A stretch of DNA of 64,000 nt, taken from Luteimonas yindakuii (lineage in GTDB: Bacteria > Pseudomonadota > Gammaproteobacteria > Xanthomonadales > Xanthomonadaceae). Numbering within the stretch: position 1 is the stretch's first letter; every line of letters begins with the position of its first letter. The DNA lies in contig NZ_CP039383.2 of the NCBI RefSeq assembly GCF_004803715.2, positions 1,054,001 through 1,118,000 on the forward strand. Direction: 5' to 3'. Below, in pieces: positions 9,918 to 19,432 of the stretch. The position numbers were made by a program, and so were the translations under genes. A model generated the notes under the pieces. The model had not been told where the DNA came from, did not search any database, and was given only the letters and a program-made list of their open reading frames with translations.

Positions 9918-12900
9918 ACTTCTCCGCGTGGTCGATCCACCGGCCGTTGCCGGCGATCCTGGTCTTCATCCTGCTCACCGCCGCCGGCCTGATCGCCTTC
10001 AACCGGCTGGCGGTGTCGCAGTTCCCCGACCTCACCGTGCCGGTGGTCAACGTCACCGTGATGCTGCCGGGCGCCAGCCCCAGCACGCTGGAAACCCAGG
10101 TCACGCGCAAGGTCGAGGACGCCACCGCCAGCATCCCGAACCTCCGCAACACCGCCTCGATCGTCAACGAGGGCGTGTCCACCACCATCCTGACCTTCGA
10201 GATCGAGAAGGACGGCACGCTGGCCAAGGACGAGGTGCGCGACGCCATCGACCGCGTGCGCATCGACCTGCCGGCCGATGTCGAGCCGCCGATCGTGTCG
10301 CTGGTCAACGTCACCGGCGGCGACATGCTCACCTATGCCGTCACCGCCGACGGCTGGAGCGACGAGGAGCTCAGCTGGTTCATCGACGACACCGTATCCA
10401 AGCGCCTGTTCGCGGTGCCGGGCGTGGGCACGGTGCGGCGCATCGGCGGCGTCGACCGCGAGATCCGCGTCGACCTGCGCCCCGAAGCGGTGCAGGGCTT
10501 CGGCGTCAGCCCGGCGCTGATCAGCCAGCAGCTCGCGCGCATCCAGCAGGAGCAGCCCGGCGGCCGCACCACCGTGGGCGGCAGCGAGCAGGCCGTGCGC
10601 ACGCTCGGCACCGTCGAGAACGCCGCCGACCTCGCCAACTTCCCGATCTCGATGCCGGATGGCCGCAGCGTGCGCCTGTCCACGCTGGCCACGGTCAGCG
10701 ATGGCAACGCCACCGTCAGCCAGCGCACCACGCTCGACGGCCGCCCGGTGATCGGCTTCGCCGTGCAGCGCACCACCGGCACCAGCGAGGTCGATGTCGG
10801 CAACGCCGTGCGTGCAAGCGTCGCGAAACTGCAGGACGAACAGCCACGCGTGCGCATGGTGGAAGTGGCGTCGACCACCCAGGTGGCCGAGAACTCGTTC
10901 AAGTCCTCGATGCACATGCTCTACGAGGGTGCCGCGCTTGCGGTGGCGGTGGTGTTCCTGTTCCTGCGTGATTTCCGCGCCACCTTCATCTCGGCGATTG
11001 CGCTGCCGCTGTCGATCATCCCGACCTTCGCGGTGATGTACTGGCTGGGCTTCAGCCTCAACATGATCACGCTGCTGGCGCTCGCCGTGGTGGTCGGCAT
11101 CCTGGTGGACGATGCGATCGTCGAGGTCGAGAACATCGACCGCCACCTGCGCATGGGCAAGTCACCCAAACAGGCGGCGCTGGAAGCCGCCGACGAGATC
11201 GGCCTTGCCGTCATCGCCACCTCGTGCACGCTGGCCGCGGTGTTCATCCCGGTGGCCTTCATGCCGGGCATCCCGGGGAAATTCTTCCGCGAGTTCGGCT
11301 GGACCGCGGCCGCCGCGGTGCTGTTCTCGCTGCTGGTGGCGCGGCTGATCACGCCGATGATGTCTGCCTACATGTTGAAGCCGTTGCCCGAGCACAAGGG
11401 CGATTCGAAGCTGATGCAGTGGTACCTGCGCTTCGTCGACGACTCGCTGAAACACCGCAACCGCACGCTGGTGGTCGCGCTGGCGATCTTCATCGGTTCA
11501 CTGGCACTGCTGCCGCTGCTGAAAGTGACCTTCATCCCGCCCACCGACGGCATCCAGAGCAACGTGCTGATCGAGCTGCCGCCCGGCACCGCGCTCGCCA
11601 CCACCGGGGAAGTGGCCGAGACCGCGCGCCAGCGCATCGCCGACATCCCCGAGATCGAGCACGTGTTCGTGACCGCCGGCAGCAACTCCGGCGCCAATGG
11701 TCCGGCCGGCGACCTCACCAGCGCCGAGCTGCGCAAGGCCACGCTCACCATCCGCTGGAACGACGACCGCGACCTCACCCAGTACGAACTGGAAGCGCAG
11801 GTGCGCGAACGCCTCGCCGACCTGCCCGGCGTGCGCCTGAGCTTCCAGGGCGGCGAACCCGGGCGCGCGCTGCAACTGGTGCTGGCCGGCGACGATCCGG
11901 TGAAGCTGGCCGCCGCCGCGCGCGACGTCGAGCGCGAGATCCGGCAGCTGCCGGGCCTCGGCACCGTGGGCTCGTCGGCCTCGCTGGTGCGCCCGGAAGT
12001 GATCGTGCGCCCGGACCCGGCGCGCGCCGCCGACCTCGGCGTGTCGACCGCCGACATCGCCGCCGCCACCCGCGTCGCCACCCGCGGCGATTACGAACAG
12101 TTCCTCGCCAAGCTCAACCTGCCCGAGCGCCAGGTGCCGATCCGCGTGCAGCTCGACGAACGCGCGTTGTCGGACCCGTCACTGCTCGGCCAGCTGCGCG
12201 TGCCGACGTCGACAGGGGGCAGCGTGCCGCTGTCGTCGGTGGCCGAAATCACCACCGCCAGCGGCCCGTCGCAGATCGACCGCTTCGACCGCCGCCGCAA
12301 CGTCACCATCACCGTGGACTTGAACGGCATGGCGATGGGCGAGGTGGAGAAGCAGATCGACGCGCTGCCTTCGCTCGTCAACCTGCCCGTGGGCGTGGAA
12401 CGCCAGGCCGCCGGCGACAGCGAGATCTTCGCCGAGATGTTCGGCGGCTTCGCGATGGCCATGGTGGCCGGCATCTTCTGCGTCTACGGCGTGCTGCTGC
12501 TGCTGTTCAACCACGCCAGCCAGCCGATCACGATTCTCGTCGCGGTGCCGCTGGCCGCGGGCGGCGCGTTCGGTGCGTTGCTGATCACCGGGCTCGACAT
12601 CTCGCTGTCGGTGCTGATCGGCCTGATCCTGCTGATCGGCATCGCGGTGAAGAACTCGATCCTGCTGGTGGACTACGCGGTGATGGCGGAAGCGCAGGGC
12701 ATGTCGCGCCACGAGGCGCTGATGGACGCCTGCCACAAGCGCGCGCGCCCGGTGATCATGACCACGATGGCGATGGGCGCCGGCATGATGCCGATCGCGC
12801 TCGGCCTCACCGCCGATGCCAGCTTCCGCATGCCGATGGCGGTGGCGGTGATCGGTGGCCTGATCACGTCGACGGTCCTGAGCCTGGTGGTGGTGCCGGC

Positions 12901-12988
12901 GGCGTTCACCCTGGTCGACGATGCAGAAGCCTGGATGATCTCGAAGTTGCGCCGCGGCAGGCGCGGAAACGACCCGGCGACCGCCTGA
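9914..12988 (+). CDS. RND efflux permease (HAE1-like, AcrB superfamily)
   Basis: Proton-driven trimeric exporter of the inner membrane. 1024 residues, normal length, with two repeats each of one plus five membrane helices around large periplasmic loops. The N-terminus begins WSIHRPLPAILVFILLTAAG; the porter motif FPDLTVPVVNVTVMLPGASP follows. The proton-relay pair Asp399-Asp400 lies in VVGILVDDAIVEVENI, matching D407/D408 of AcrB, and a Lys in GIAVKNSILLVDYA lies in TM10. ATG overlaps the adaptor stop. Substrates cannot be predicted. Confidence 0.93.
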   Translation: MNFSAWSIHRPLPAILVFILLTAAGLIAFNRLAVSQFPDLTVPVVNVTVMLPGASPSTLETQVTRKVEDATASIPNLRNTASIVNEGVSTTILTFEIEKDGTLAKDEVRDAIDRVRIDLPADVEPPIVSLVNVTGGDMLTYAVTADGWSDEELSWFIDDTVSKRLFAVPGVGTVRRIGGVDREIRVDLRPEAVQGFGVSPALISQQLARIQQEQPGGRTTVGGSEQAVRTLGTVENAADLANFPISMPDGRSVRLSTLATVSDGNATVSQRTTLDGRPVIGFAVQRTTGTSEVDVGNAVRASVAKLQDEQPRVRMVEVASTTQVAENSFKSSMHMLYEGAALAVAVVFLFLRDFRATFISAIALPLSIIPTFAVMYWLGFSLNMITLLALAVVVGILVDDAIVEVENIDRHLRMGKSPKQAALEAADEIGLAVIATSCTLAAVFIPVAFMPGIPGKFFREFGWTAAAAVLFSLLVARLITPMMSAYMLKPLPEHKGDSKLMQWYLRFVDDSLKHRNRTLVVALAIFIGSLALLPLLKVTFIPPTDGIQSNVLIELPPGTALATTGEVAETARQRIADIPEIEHVFVTAGSNSGANGPAGDLTSAELRKATLTIRWNDDRDLTQYELEAQVRERLADLPGVRLSFQGGEPGRALQLVLAGDDPVKLAAAARDVEREIRQLPGLGTVGSSASLVRPEVIVRPDPARAADLGVSTADIAAATRVATRGDYEQFLAKLNLPERQVPIRVQLDERALSDPSLLGQLRVPTSTGGSVPLSSVAEITTASGPSQIDRFDRRRNVTITVDLNGMAMGEVEKQIDALPSLVNLPVGVERQAAGDSEIFAEMFGGFAMAMVAGIFCVYGVLLLLFNHASQPITILVAVPLAAGGAFGALLITGLDISLSVLIGLILLIGIAVKNSILLVDYAVMAEAQGMSRHEALMDACHKRARPVIMTTMAMGAGMMPIALGLTADASFRMPMAVAVIGGLITSTVLSLVVVPAAFTLVDDAEAWMISKLRRGRRGNDPATA

Positions 12989-13072
12989 ACGCGTGCGCAC
13001 CCCAACTTCCGGCATACCGCGACGATCGGCGCGATGTCTTAGAGTTGTGGGTCAACTGTCTGGAACCACTTC

Positions 13073-15199
13073 ATGATCCTTCGTTCGTGCGTACTGTCCG
13101 CCGCCATCGCGGCCACCCTGATGAGCACCAGTCTTCCCAGCGCCGCCCAGTCGACCCCGCCGCGCGCCGAGCAGTCCGCCAATCCGCTGATTGGCGCCTG
13201 GAGCACTCCCGACGGCGTGCCGCCCTACGACCGCATCCGCCCCGAGCACTACGAGCCCGCGTTCGACCTGGCCATCGCCGCCGCGCGCGGGCAGAGCCAG
13301 CGCATCGCCAACGACCCCGCCGCGCCGACCTTCGAGAACACCATCGAGGCGATGGAGCGCTCGGGCCGCGAGCTGTCGCGCGTGGCCAGCACCTTCTTCA
13401 CCGTGGCCTCGGCCGACGCCACCCCGGCCAACCAGGCCATCCAGAAGGCCATCGCGCCCAAGCTTGCACGGCTGTCGAACGAGACCATGCTCGACCAGGC
13501 GCTGTTCCAGCGCGTGGACACGCTCTACAGGCAGCGCGACGCCCTGGGCCTGAACGCCGAGCAGGCGCGCCTGCTGGAGCAGACGCACAAGCGCTTCGTG
13601 CGTGCAGGCGCGGCGCTCTTGCCCGAGGCGCGTACGCGCGTGGCCGCGATCAACGAGGAGATGGCGAACCTCGGCGTGCAGTTCGGCCAGAAGCTGCTGG
13701 CCGACCAGAAGGCCAATGACGTCTTCCTGACCGCCGCCGAAGTGGAAGGCCTGCCTGCCGACCAGGCCAGTGCCGCGGCCGCCGCTGCCGAAGCCGCCGG
13801 CAAGCCGGGCCAGTACCTGTTCCCGGCCACGCGTTCGGCCGCCGAGCCCTTCCTGACCGCGGCACCCGACCGCGGCGCGCGCGAGAAGATCTGGCGCGCC
13901 TTCACCTTCCGCGGCGACAACGACAACGCCAACAACACCAGCGCAGAGATCAGGCGCCTGGTGGAGCTGCGCATCGAGCGGGCCAAGCTGATGGGCGCCG
14001 CCACGCACGCCGACTTCGTCCTCGCCGACGCCATGGCCAAGAGCCCGGACGCGGCCATGGAGCTGCTGATGGCGGTCTACACGCCGGCGCTCGAACGCGC
14101 GAAGGAAGAGCTGCGCGACATCCAGGCCCTGGCCGCGAAGGACGGCGTCACCGACGTCCAGCCCTGGGACTGGCGCTACTACGCCGAGCAGGTGCGCAGC
14201 GAACGCTTCGCGCTGGACGAGGCGCAGGTGAAGCAGTACATGCCGCTCGACGGCATGGTCGACGCGATGTTCGAGACCACGCAGAAGCTGTTCGGCCTCA
14301 CCGTGCACGAGCGCAACGACATCCCGGTGTATGCCGACGGCGTGCGCGTGTTCGAGATCCGCGAGGCCGACGGCCGCAAGGTGGGTCTGTTCTACGCCGA
14401 CTGGTTCGGCCGTCCCACCAAGCGTCCCGGCGCCTGGATGAACAGCATCCGCGTGCCGAACGGCCTGCTGGGCGAAACCCCGATCGTGGTCAACAACCAG
14501 AACATCACGCCGCCGGCCGCCGGCGAGCGCGCGCTGATCTCGCTCGACGAAGCACAGACCCTGTTCCACGAGTTCGGCCACGGCCTGCACGGCCTGCTGT
14601 CGACCGCGCATTACCCGAGCCTGTCGGGCACGGCCGTGTCGCGTGACTTCGTCGAGTTCCCGTCGCAGGTCTACGAGCACTGGATCACCGAGCCGACGAT
14701 CCTGCAGGCGCATGCCCGCAACGCCGACGGCGAGCCGATGCCCGCGGAGATGCTGGAGTCGCTGCTGAAGGCGCAGACCTTCAACCAGGGCTTCTTCACC
14801 GTGCAGCAGCTGTCGTCGGCCATCCTCGACATGCGCCTGCACCAGCTGACCGCGCTGCCGGCCGATTTCGACGCCGGCAAGTGGGAAGCCGCGCAGCTGC
14901 GCGAGCTGGGGGTGCCGGAAGAGATCGGCATGCGCCACCGCCTGCCGCACTTCAGCCACATCTTCGATGGCGGCTATTCGGCCAGCTACTACGCCTACAC
15001 CTGGGCGGAGGCGATGGACGCCGACGGCTTCGACGCATTCAAGGAAGCCGGCAACGTGTTCGACCCCGAGCTTGCCGCCAAGCTGCGCCGCGAGGTGTAC
15101 GAGGTGGGCAACACCCGCGATCCGGCCGAGAGCTATAGGGCCTTCCGTGGCCGCATGCCCACCGCAGATGCACTGCTGCGCAATCGCGGCCTGAAGTGA
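13073..15199 (+). CDS. M3-family zinc peptidase (Dcp/oligopeptidase A-like), exported
   Basis: 708 residues. A signal peptide (about 1-26, ending SAAQ) indicates a periplasmic peptidyl-dipeptidase. The zinc site is HEFGH at residues 499-503 with the third ligand probably Glu528 (VSRDFVEFPSQ), as in M3 enzymes. The C-terminal FSHIFDGGYSASYYAY motif is the substrate-Tyr/His loop of Dcp. It is closer to peptidyl-dipeptidase Dcp than to cytosolic PrlC because of the signal peptide. A TAGAGT at 13040 is a weak -10. A clean terminator follows. Confidence 0.9.
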   Translation: MILRSCVLSAAIAATLMSTSLPSAAQSTPPRAEQSANPLIGAWSTPDGVPPYDRIRPEHYEPAFDLAIAAARGQSQRIANDPAAPTFENTIEAMERSGRELSRVASTFFTVASADATPANQAIQKAIAPKLARLSNETMLDQALFQRVDTLYRQRDALGLNAEQARLLEQTHKRFVRAGAALLPEARTRVAAINEEMANLGVQFGQKLLADQKANDVFLTAAEVEGLPADQASAAAAAAEAAGKPGQYLFPATRSAAEPFLTAAPDRGAREKIWRAFTFRGDNDNANNTSAEIRRLVELRIERAKLMGAATHADFVLADAMAKSPDAAMELLMAVYTPALERAKEELRDIQALAAKDGVTDVQPWDWRYYAEQVRSERFALDEAQVKQYMPLDGMVDAMFETTQKLFGLTVHERNDIPVYADGVRVFEIREADGRKVGLFYADWFGRPTKRPGAWMNSIRVPNGLLGETPIVVNNQNITPPAAGERALISLDEAQTLFHEFGHGLHGLLSTAHYPSLSGTAVSRDFVEFPSQVYEHWITEPTILQAHARNADGEPMPAEMLESLLKAQTFNQGFFTVQQLSSAILDMRLHQLTALPADFDAGKWEAAQLRELGVPEEIGMRHRLPHFSHIFDGGYSASYYAYTWAEAMDADGFDAFKEAGNVFDPELAAKLRREVYEVGNTRDPAESYRAFRGRMPTADALLRNRGLK

Positions 15200-15223
15200 T
15201 CCTTCGGCCACTGCGGTAACGAA

Positions 15224-15258
15224 AAAGGCGACCCGGTTGATCGGGTCGCCTTTCTTCT
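15224..15258 (+). terminator. Intrinsic terminator after the M3 peptidase
   Basis: AAAGGCGACCCG (15224-15235), loop GTTGAT, CGGGTCGCCTTT (15242-15253), followed by CTTCTT. A 12-bp perfect stem; it also has an A-rich 5' flank and may serve the convergent minus-strand gene. Confidence 0.85.
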
Positions 15259-15301
15259 TGACGGGTTGCTGCGGAACAGGCCGCTCAGCGTGGACCCGAG
15301 G

Positions 15302-15982
15302 TCACCTGCGCGACGTCCTGGTCGACCGGGCCTGCTCGAACTCTGGAAAGGTCTCGGCCAATGAGTCCTTGTCCGGCAGGATGTAGAATACCCCGCCGCG
15401 CTCGAAGGTCGGGCGGATGACCGCCTCGTAGAACTCCGGGGCGACGTTGATGCAGCCATGGGTGACGCGGTTGTCGTCCGGCGTCGGCGAGGCCAGGCGC
15501 TCGGCGCGCTTCTCGGCCGGGACGCCGGTCGCGGTCGGATGGATCGACACCGCGGACTCGTAGTCCACCCACAGCACGCGCCCGGCGTCGATCGATGGGC
15601 CATAACCGCCGACGAAACGGCCGGCAGGCGTCGTGCGATCGCGCCCGGGAATCTCGCGCAACGCGAGGCCGGCGATACCGGGGGCCGTATGGTCGCCGAC
15701 CGCCGACCCGAACAGCCCGGGGGCGGCGCCGCGCAGGCGTCCGTCACCGCCGAACACCAGGATCTGCGCGGTCGCCTTGTCGATGATCGCGAACGGATAG
15801 TCCTGGCTGTCCTTGGCGGCGACCACCCAGCCGGCAAGCTCGATCACCGTGCTGGACACCTCCTGGCCGCGCGGAAGCTGGTCGACGGCGGTGGCGGGTG
15901 GTGCGGCGGCCTCCCTGGCGTTCGCCATGCCGGCGCAGGCGAACCCGAGCGCCAGCGCGAGCGCGCACTGCATGGCGCGCAT
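15302..15982 (-). CDS. L,D-transpeptidase (YkuD-domain) cell-wall protein
   Basis: Exported enzyme of the L,D-transpeptidase family that cross-links peptidoglycan or attaches lipoproteins. 226 residues from ATG 15982; signal peptide about 1-22 (ends GMANA). The catalytic motif is THGCINV with His175 and Cys177, preceded by TTPAGRFVGGYG and SIHPTATG, typical YkuD landmarks. Upstream in-frame TTG at 16045 would add 21 residues but lacks support; ATG 15973 is another option. No clear Shine-Dalgarno is seen. The short Lpp-like gene upstream on the same strand could be a partner. Confidence 0.85.
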   Translation of the reverse strand: MRAMQCALALALGFACAGMANAREAAAPPATAVDQLPRGQEVSSTVIELAGWVVAAKDSQDYPFAIIDKATAQILVFGGDGRLRGAAPGLFGSAVGDHTAPGIAGLALREIPGRDRTTPAGRFVGGYGPSIDAGRVLWVDYESAVSIHPTATGVPAEKRAERLASPTPDDNRVTHGCINVAPEFYEAVIRPTFERGGVFYILPDKDSLAETFPEFEQARSTRTSRR

Positions 15983-16039
15983 CGCAGGGTATGTGCTGGT
16001 AGCGATGGGAGAAATCCTTGGAACGGGAACGGAGAGGTG

Positions 16040-16078
16040 AAACAAGGGACCCGTGGCCGACGAAGGCCGGCGGGTCCC
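16040..16078 (-). terminator. Terminator of the Lpp-like lipoprotein gene
   Basis: Arms GGGACCCG (16046-16053) and CGGGTCCC (16071-16078) with an inner GGCC/GGCC extension; read on the minus strand it is followed by TTGTTT (16045-16040). Confidence 0.7.
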
Positions 16079-16112
16079 CGGTCAGGCCGCGCATGGCGGC
16101 CTGTCATTGCGA

Positions 16113-16382
16113 TCAGCCGCGCGGCACGCGGCGCGGCGCCGCCTCCAGCTGCTGGACGCGGCCTTCGATCTGATCCAGCCGTCGATTGGCCTGCTGCGCG
16201 GACTGGTTCGCGGATTCGGCACTCTGGGCCGCGCTCTGCACCCGTGAATCGACTTGGTCGAGGCGCGAATTGATGCCCGCGAACTCGTCGTCATAGGTGG
16301 CGCAGGCCGAAAGACCCACGGTGGCAAGGATCGCCACTCCGAGCGTACGCGCCACTGCCAGCTGCTTCTTCTTCAGGGACAT
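16113..16382 (-). CDS. Small Lpp/OprI-like alanine-zipper lipoprotein
   Basis: 89 residues: signal peptide with lipobox LSAC (Cys near 27), then a continuous heptad helix with repeated RLDQVDSRVQSAAQSAES-type Ala/Gln/Ser pattern, as in Braun-type lipoproteins that trimerise. The C-terminus is RRVPRG rather than the usual terminal Lys, so covalent linkage to peptidoglycan is uncertain. ATG 16382 is preferred over 16388 because GAGGAG then lies six bases upstream. It has its own terminator. Confidence 0.8.
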   Translation of the reverse strand: MSLKKKQLAVARTLGVAILATVGLSACATYDDEFAGINSRLDQVDSRVQSAAQSAESANQSAQQANRRLDQIEGRVQQLEAAPRRVPRG

Positions 16383-16542
16383 GACCATCTCCTCTGTCGG
16401 GGGCCTCGAATATAGCGGCGTTTGCGGCGGAGCCGTGACCCGCCTTCAGCTGACGTTGCAGGTCGTGCAATAGCGATGAAGGAGCACAAAGTGACATTCA
16501 GCGGCACGCGCGTATCCGCGAAACCGGCCCCGGGGCTCCAGG

Positions 16543-16965
16543 TCATCGCACCGATGGCCCTCGGTCCGTCGGGCCGACCACCTCGCCGTCTTCCTTGGTG
16601 AACGGCTGTGCCAGCGGCGGCAGGATGTCCAGCACGACTTCCGACGGCCGGCACAGCCGCGTGCCGGTGTCGGTGACCACGAACGGACGGTTGATCAGCG
16701 CCGGGTGCGCCAGCATCGCGTCGAGCAGCTGCGCGTCGGTGAGCGCCGGATCATCGAGGCCGAGGTCGTCGTAGGGCGTGCCCTTGCGGCGCAGCGCATC
16801 GCGCACGCCGATGCCGGCGGCCGCGATCATCGCGCTCAACTGCTCGCGGGTCGGTGGATCGCGCAGGTACTCGATCACCGTCGGCTCGATGCCCACATGG
16901 CGGATCAGCGCCAGGGTGTTGCGCGAGGTGCCGCAGGCGGGGTTGTGGTAGATGGTCGCGTCCAT
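16543..16965 (-). CDS. arsC: Arsenate reductase, glutaredoxin-dependent (ArsC)
   Basis: Reduces arsenate to arsenite. 140 residues with the catalytic CGTSRN motif (Cys11 in NPACGTSRNTLAL), the KGTPYDDL region and the RPFVVTDTGTRLCRP segment with the anion-binding Arg residues of the plasmid-R773 ArsC class. It follows arsH by 9 bases on the same strand, so arsH-arsC form one transcript divergent from arsR-arsB. Confidence 0.93.
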   Translation of the reverse strand: MDATIYHNPACGTSRNTLALIRHVGIEPTVIEYLRDPPTREQLSAMIAAAGIGVRDALRRKGTPYDDLGLDDPALTDAQLLDAMLAHPALINRPFVVTDTGTRLCRPSEVVLDILPPLAQPFTKEDGEVVGPTDRGPSVR

Positions 16966-16974
16966 GGGTGCTCC

Positions 16975-17715
16975 TCAGGTTCCGGTGGATGTCGCTGTGG
17001 CCGCGAGCGTCGCCGCGGCCACGTCGCCCTTGCGTTCGCTGTAGCGGCTGGTCAGGTAGTCGCCGTGGTCGCGCACCAGCAGGGTGAACTTCACCAGTTC
17101 CTCGATCACGTCGACCACGCGGTCGTACAGCGGTGACGGCTTCATGCGCCCGTCGGTGTCGAACTCCTGCCAGGCCTTGGGCACCGACGACTGGTTGGGG
17201 ATGGTGACCATGCGCATCCAGCGCCCGAGCACGCGCATCGCGTTGACCGCATTGAACGACTGCGAGCCGCCGCTGACCTGCATCACCGCCAGCGTGCGGC
17301 CCTGGGTCGGGCGCATGCCGCCTTCCTCCAGCGGCAGCCAGTCGATCTGGTTCTTGAACACCGCGGTGATGCTGCCGTGGCGCTCCGGGCTCACCCACAC
17401 ATGGCCCTCGGACCAGGCTGACAGCGTGAGCAGCTCCTGCACCTTCGGGTGGTCGACCTCGCAGCTGCCCTGCACCGGCAGGCCATGCGGATCGAACACC
17501 CGCGTCTCGGCGCCGAAGTGGCGCAGCAGGCGCTCGGCTTCCAGCGCCAGCTTGCGGCTGTAGGACTCCGGGCGCAGCGAGCCGTAGAGGATCAGGATCC
17601 GCGGCGGGTGCGTGCCGGACGTGCCGAGGCGCGCCGCATCCGGCCGCTCGAGGGCGGCGGGGACGGCATTGGGCAGGTCGTCGGGCGGGGCGGTGATTGC
17701 GTGTTCGAAATTCAT
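16975..17715 (-). CDS. arsH: ArsH, NADPH-dependent FMN oxidoreductase of the arsenic cluster
   Basis: Flavodoxin-fold reductase; known ArsH enzymes oxidise trivalent organoarsenicals. 246 residues. The FMN phosphate loop is [14 protein letters not shown], followed by [23 protein letters not shown] and [15 protein letters not shown], all ArsH signatures. The start codon lies only 17 bases from the arsR start on the other strand. No downstream Met precedes the conserved core, so the start is probably right. Confidence 0.93.
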   Translation of the reverse strand: MNFEHAITAPPDDLPNAVPAALERPDAARLGTSGTHPPRILILYGSLRPESYSRKLALEAERLLRHFGAETRVFDPHGLPVQGSCEVDHPKVQELLTLSAWSEGHVWVSPERHGSITAVFKNQIDWLPLEEGGMRPTQGRTLAVMQVSGGSQSFNAVNAMRVLGRWMRMVTIPNQSSVPKAWQEFDTDGRMKPSPLYDRVVDVIEELVKFTLLVRDHGDYLTSRYSERKGDVAAATLAATATSTGT

Positions 17716-17732
17716 TCGACTATTCTAGAAAC

Positions 17733-18080
17733 ATGGAACTTAAAGACGCAAGCGCCGCTCTCTCGGCCCTGGGGCACGTCACCCGCCTGTCGATCTTCCG
17801 CCAGCTGGTCGAGGCCGGCCCCGAGGGGCGCACGCCCGGGCAGATCGCCGAGGCACTGTCGCTGGCCGGGGCGACGCTGTCGTTCCACCTCAAGGAACTC
17901 GCCGCGGCAGGGCTGATCGAGGGCGAGGCGCACGGCCGCAACATCTCCTACCGCGCCGATTTCGACGCCATGAACGGCCTGCTCGAATTCCTCACCCGCA
18001 ACTGCTGCGGTGGCGATGCCGGCCGCTGCGCCCCCACCGCGCCCACCACCAGCAAACGCGCGCCGGCGCGGAAGGCCTGA
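17733..18080 (+). CDS. arsR: ArsR-family metalloregulator
   Basis: Winged-helix repressor released from DNA by arsenite. 115 residues: HTH around GQIAEALSLAGATLSFHLKEL. A C-terminal cysteine group Cys91-Cys92 and Cys99 (TRNCCGGDAGRC) resembles the C-terminal As(III) site described in Acidithiobacillus ferrooxidans ArsR rather than the ELCVCDL site of plasmid ArsR. ATG 17733 starts MELKDASAALSALGH. The 17-base gap to arsH holds an AT-rich TATTCTAGAA that may overlap the operator. arsB follows after 3 bases. Confidence 0.92.
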   Translation: MELKDASAALSALGHVTRLSIFRQLVEAGPEGRTPGQIAEALSLAGATLSFHLKELAAAGLIEGEAHGRNISYRADFDAMNGLLEFLTRNCCGGDAGRCAPTAPTTSKRAPARKA

Positions 18081-18083
18081 TCC

Positions 18084-19370
18084 ATGCTGCTGGCGCTTGC
18101 GATCTTCGTGGTCACCATCGTGCTGGTGATCTGGCAGCCGCGCGGGCTGGGCGTGGGCTGGAGCGCCAGCTTCGGCGCGCTGCTGGCGCTTGTGACCGGG
18201 GTCGTGGGCCTGGGCGACATCCCCACCGTGTGGGGCATCGTCTGGAACGCCACGCTGACCTTCGTCGCGGTGATCCTCATCAGCCTGGTGCTGGACGAAG
18301 CCGGCTTCTTCGAGTGGGCCGCGTTGCATGTCGCGCGCTGGGGCGGGGGTCGCGGACGCACGCTGTTCGTGCTGCTGGTGCTGCTGGGCGCGGCGGTGGC
18401 GGCACTGTTCGCCAACGATGGCGCCGCGCTGATCCTCACCCCGATCGTCATCGCCATGCTGCTGGCGCTGCGCTTCAGCCCCGCGGCCACGCTGGCGTTC
18501 GTGATGGCGGCCAGCTTCATCGCCGATACCGCCAGCCTGCCGCTGGTGGTGTCGAACCTGGTCAACATCGTCTCCGCCGACTACTTCGGCATCGGCTTCG
18601 CCGAGTACGCCGCGGTGATGGTGCCGGTGAACCTGGTCTCGGTGGCCGCCACCCTGCTGATGCTGCTGTGGTTCTTCCGCAAGGAGATCCCGGCCAGCTA
18701 CGACGTCACCCGGTTGAAGGACCCGCGTGCGGCGATCCTCGACCGCACCACCTTCAACGCCGGCTGGGGCGTGCTGGCGCTGCTGCTGGTGGGCTTCTTC
18801 GGGCTCGAACAATTGGGCGTGCCGATCAGCGCGGTGGCCGGCGCCGGTGCGCTGGTGCTGCTGGCGGTCGCCGCGCGTGGCCACGTCATCCCCACCCGCA
18901 AGGTGCTGCGCGAGGCGCCGTGGCAGGTGGTGGTGTTCTCGCTGGGCATGTACCTGGTGGTGTACGGCCTGCGCAACCGGGGCCTCACCGACCACCTCGC
19001 CGTGCTGCTGGACGCCTTCGCCGGCCACGGCCTGTGGGCCGCGACGATGGGCACGGGCCTCCTCACCGCGTTCCTGTCCTCGGTGATGAACAACATGCCG
19101 ACCGTGCTGGTGGGCGCGCTGTCCATCGATGCCAGCCAGGCCGACGGCGTGGTGCGCGAGGCGATGATCTACGCCAACGTCATCGGCAGCGACCTCGGCC
19201 CCAAGTTCACCCCCATCGGCAGCCTCGCCACCCTGCTGTGGCTGCACGTGCTGGCGCGCAAGGGCATCCGCATCACCTGGGGCTACTACTTCAGGGTGGG
19301 CATCGTGCTGACGCTGCCGGTGCTGCTGGTCACGCTGGCCGCGCTGGTGGTGCGGTTGAGCGTGGGGTGA
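18084..19370 (+). CDS. arsB: Arsenite efflux membrane protein ArsB
   Basis: Exports As(III). 428 residues, the usual ArsB length, with about eleven to twelve hydrophobic helices. Family landmarks are the [18 protein letters not shown] and [19 protein letters not shown] stretches and the C-terminal [17 protein letters not shown] and [21 protein letters not shown] blocks. Translationally close to arsR (3-base gap). No ArsA ATPase is present, so it should act as a secondary transporter. Confidence 0.93.
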   Translation: MLLALAIFVVTIVLVIWQPRGLGVGWSASFGALLALVTGVVGLGDIPTVWGIVWNATLTFVAVILISLVLDEAGFFEWAALHVARWGGGRGRTLFVLLVLLGAAVAALFANDGAALILTPIVIAMLLALRFSPAATLAFVMAASFIADTASLPLVVSNLVNIVSADYFGIGFAEYAAVMVPVNLVSVAATLLMLLWFFRKEIPASYDVTRLKDPRAAILDRTTFNAGWGVLALLLVGFFGLEQLGVPISAVAGAGALVLLAVAARGHVIPTRKVLREAPWQVVVFSLGMYLVVYGLRNRGLTDHLAVLLDAFAGHGLWAATMGTGLLTAFLSSVMNNMPTVLVGALSIDASQADGVVREAMIYANVIGSDLGPKFTPIGSLATLLWLHVLARKGIRITWGYYFRVGIVLTLPVLLVTLAALVVRLSVG

Positions 19371-19432
19371 GGGGTGAGCGGGGTGGTCTGGCCAGCCCGG
19401 TGAGGACGAGACAACACGGCAACTGCACGCCC

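Noticed and set aside
16975-19370. A complete arsRDABC operon
   Set aside because: No arsA or arsD is present; only arsH-arsC and arsR-arsB can be supported.
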